The translations under genes were made by a program, and so were the position numbers. Positions 63,388 to 64,000 of a DNA stretch of 64,000 nucleotides are shown here, one piece after another. Source of the DNA: Hydrogenophaga sp. (GTDB lineage Bacteria; Pseudomonadota; Gammaproteobacteria; Burkholderiales; Burkholderiaceae_C); NCBI RefSeq assembly GCF_030651625.1, contig NZ_JAUSCF010000017.1, positions 62,001 through 126,000 on the forward strand, given 5' to 3'. The notes beneath the pieces are model-generated. The model searched no databases. It was given only the letters and a program-made list of their open reading frames with translations, and was not told the origin of the DNA. Position 1 is the stretch's first letter. The number at the start of each line of letters is the position of its first letter.

Positions 63388-64000
63388 TCAGGACCTGCCG
63401 GGCGGCTTGTGCATCAGCGCCACATTGGGGCCGGGAATCTCGCATGTCCATCCGTGGCGTCTCGCCAGCCAATGCAAGGTGGCCTCGCGGTAGAACACCA
63501 CGTGGGTCGGGTCGCGGCGGTAGTGCCAGCCGGCAAACCTGGCATCGTCGGTCTGGAAATTGGTCATCAGCGCCAGCCAGCCACCCGGTGCCAGCAGTGT
63601 GTCAAAGCGGCGAAATTCATTGGCGGGTTGGTGGAAGTGCTCGATCACCTCGGTACAAGTGACAAAGTCGTAGGTGCAGGTCAACACCGAACGGCCCGGA
63701 TGAAAAAAGGGGTCGTAGAGCGCTACCTCATGGCCGCTTTCGCGCAGCAGGGCCGCCAGTGCCGGTGCTGGCCCACAGCCATAGTCCAGGCCCCGGCTGG
63801 AAGGGGGCAGTCGCTGCAGCAAAGGATCGCTCAGCTTGCTAAGAAACTGGCGGTAGTGCGCATCGTCTTCCGCGTTCTGGTGCAGCCGGTATTCGGCCAG
63901 TTCGGTGTCCGGCCCGGGGCGCTGTTCGGGATGGAGAAACGTGGCCAGGCAGTCGAGGCAGCGCAGGTAGGTGCGATCTCCCACTGTCTGAAACGCCTGG
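63388..64000 (-). CDS. Class I SAM-dependent methyltransferase, 5' truncated by the window edge
   Basis: Minus-strand gene open to the window edge, so the N-terminus is missing; a GTG at 63984 is present but the frame continues upstream (QAFQT before VGDRTYLRC). CLDC near the start suggests a second half of a zinc-binding CxxC pair. SAM motif I is GLDYGCGPAPALAALLRESGHEV, followed by FVTCTEVIEHFHQP and LAPGGWLALMTN. Substrate unknown. It converges on the AhpD-like gene with a 10-base gap and no terminator. Confidence 0.85.
   Translation of the reverse strand, partial: QAFQTVGDRTYLRCLDCLATFLHPEQRPGPDTELAEYRLHQNAEDDAHYRQFLSKLSDPLLQRLPPSSRGLDYGCGPAPALAALLRESGHEVALYDPFFHPGRSVLTCTYDFVTCTEVIEHFHQPANEFRRFDTLLAPGGWLALMTNFQTDDARFAGWHYRRDPTHVVFYREATLHWLARRHGWTCEIPGPNVALMHKPPGRS

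Overview
The window is 64 kb of GC-rich chromosomal DNA. It looks like a betaproteobacterium of the order Burkholderiales, probably Comamonadaceae close to Hydrogenophaga, Acidovorax or Rhodoferax. This is inferred from protein style and gene order (dcw cluster; mpl-tlpA-accBC-prmA; H1-like protein-nrdBA; ampD-pilR-pilS; glrK-glrR-opgGH); the genus cannot be fixed without a search. I see no rRNA, tRNA, CRISPR array, prophage or insertion sequence. Coding density is high and genes in runs usually overlap by 1-11 bases.

Layout. 1-17.1 kb: division and cell wall (dcw) cluster on the + strand, rsmH(partial)-ftsL-ftsI-murE-murF-mraY-murD-ftsW-murG-murC-ddlB-ftsQ-ftsA-ftsZ, then lpxC and a 58-residue membrane protein. 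18.7-25.4 kb (minus): ruvC, a CdsA-family cytidylyltransferase, a PlsC-like acyltransferase, mtgA, a TonB-like protein, an RNase II-like nuclease and a YqiA-like hydrolase. 25.5-32.4 kb (plus): rodA, a beta-hydroxyacid dehydrogenase, tldD, aroG behind an aromatic-rich leader peptide and attenuator, and two unknown genes. 32.4-40.8 kb: mpl (minus), then a nucleotidyltransferase-like unknown, a TlpA-like thioredoxin, accB, accC, prmA, a DUF3426 protein and a PfkB-family kinase. 40.9-51.1 kb (minus): an H1-like protein, nrdB, nrdA with a NrdR-controlled promoter, ampD, pilR, pilS, a PP0621-like protein and a CcsA/YpjD-like protein. 51.2-53.3 kb (plus): ffh and a CbiM-like membrane protein. 53.3-62.6 kb (minus): opgH, opgG, glrR, a QseG-like lipoprotein, glrK, miaB and a secreted hypothetical. 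The window ends with an AhpD-like protein (plus) and the 3' part of a methyltransferase (minus).

The most interesting observations are regulatory. (1) The 191-bp gap between glrR and opgG holds a consensus sigma-54 -24/-12 element, two perfect TGTC-N10-GACA sites (the motif known for enterobacterial GlrR) and two IHF-like sites. This predicts that the adjacent GlrK/GlrR system controls periplasmic glucan synthesis (opgGH). The GlrR itself has GAFTDA in place of the canonical GAFTGA sigma-54 contact motif. (2) aroG is preceded by a 24-codon leader peptide with eight Phe/Tyr/Trp codons in ten, a perfect terminator, and an upstream copy of the terminator 3' arm that can form an antiterminator. 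(3) The nrdAB promoter is framed by two NrdR boxes 32 bp apart, with an extra palindrome upstream and a long hairpin between nrdA and nrdB. (4) MurD carries an acidic insertion of about 95 residues. (5) A family of GC-rich palindromic repeats sits just after stop codons at six or more places.

Functionally the window is mostly envelope biology: peptidoglycan precursor synthesis and recycling (mur genes, mpl, ampD), septal and lateral wall synthesis (ftsI/ftsW, rodA, mtgA), lipid A (lpxC), phospholipids (cdsA-like, plsC-like, accBC) and periplasmic glucans (opgGH), with housekeeping genes between (ffh, ruvC, nrdAB, miaB, prmA).
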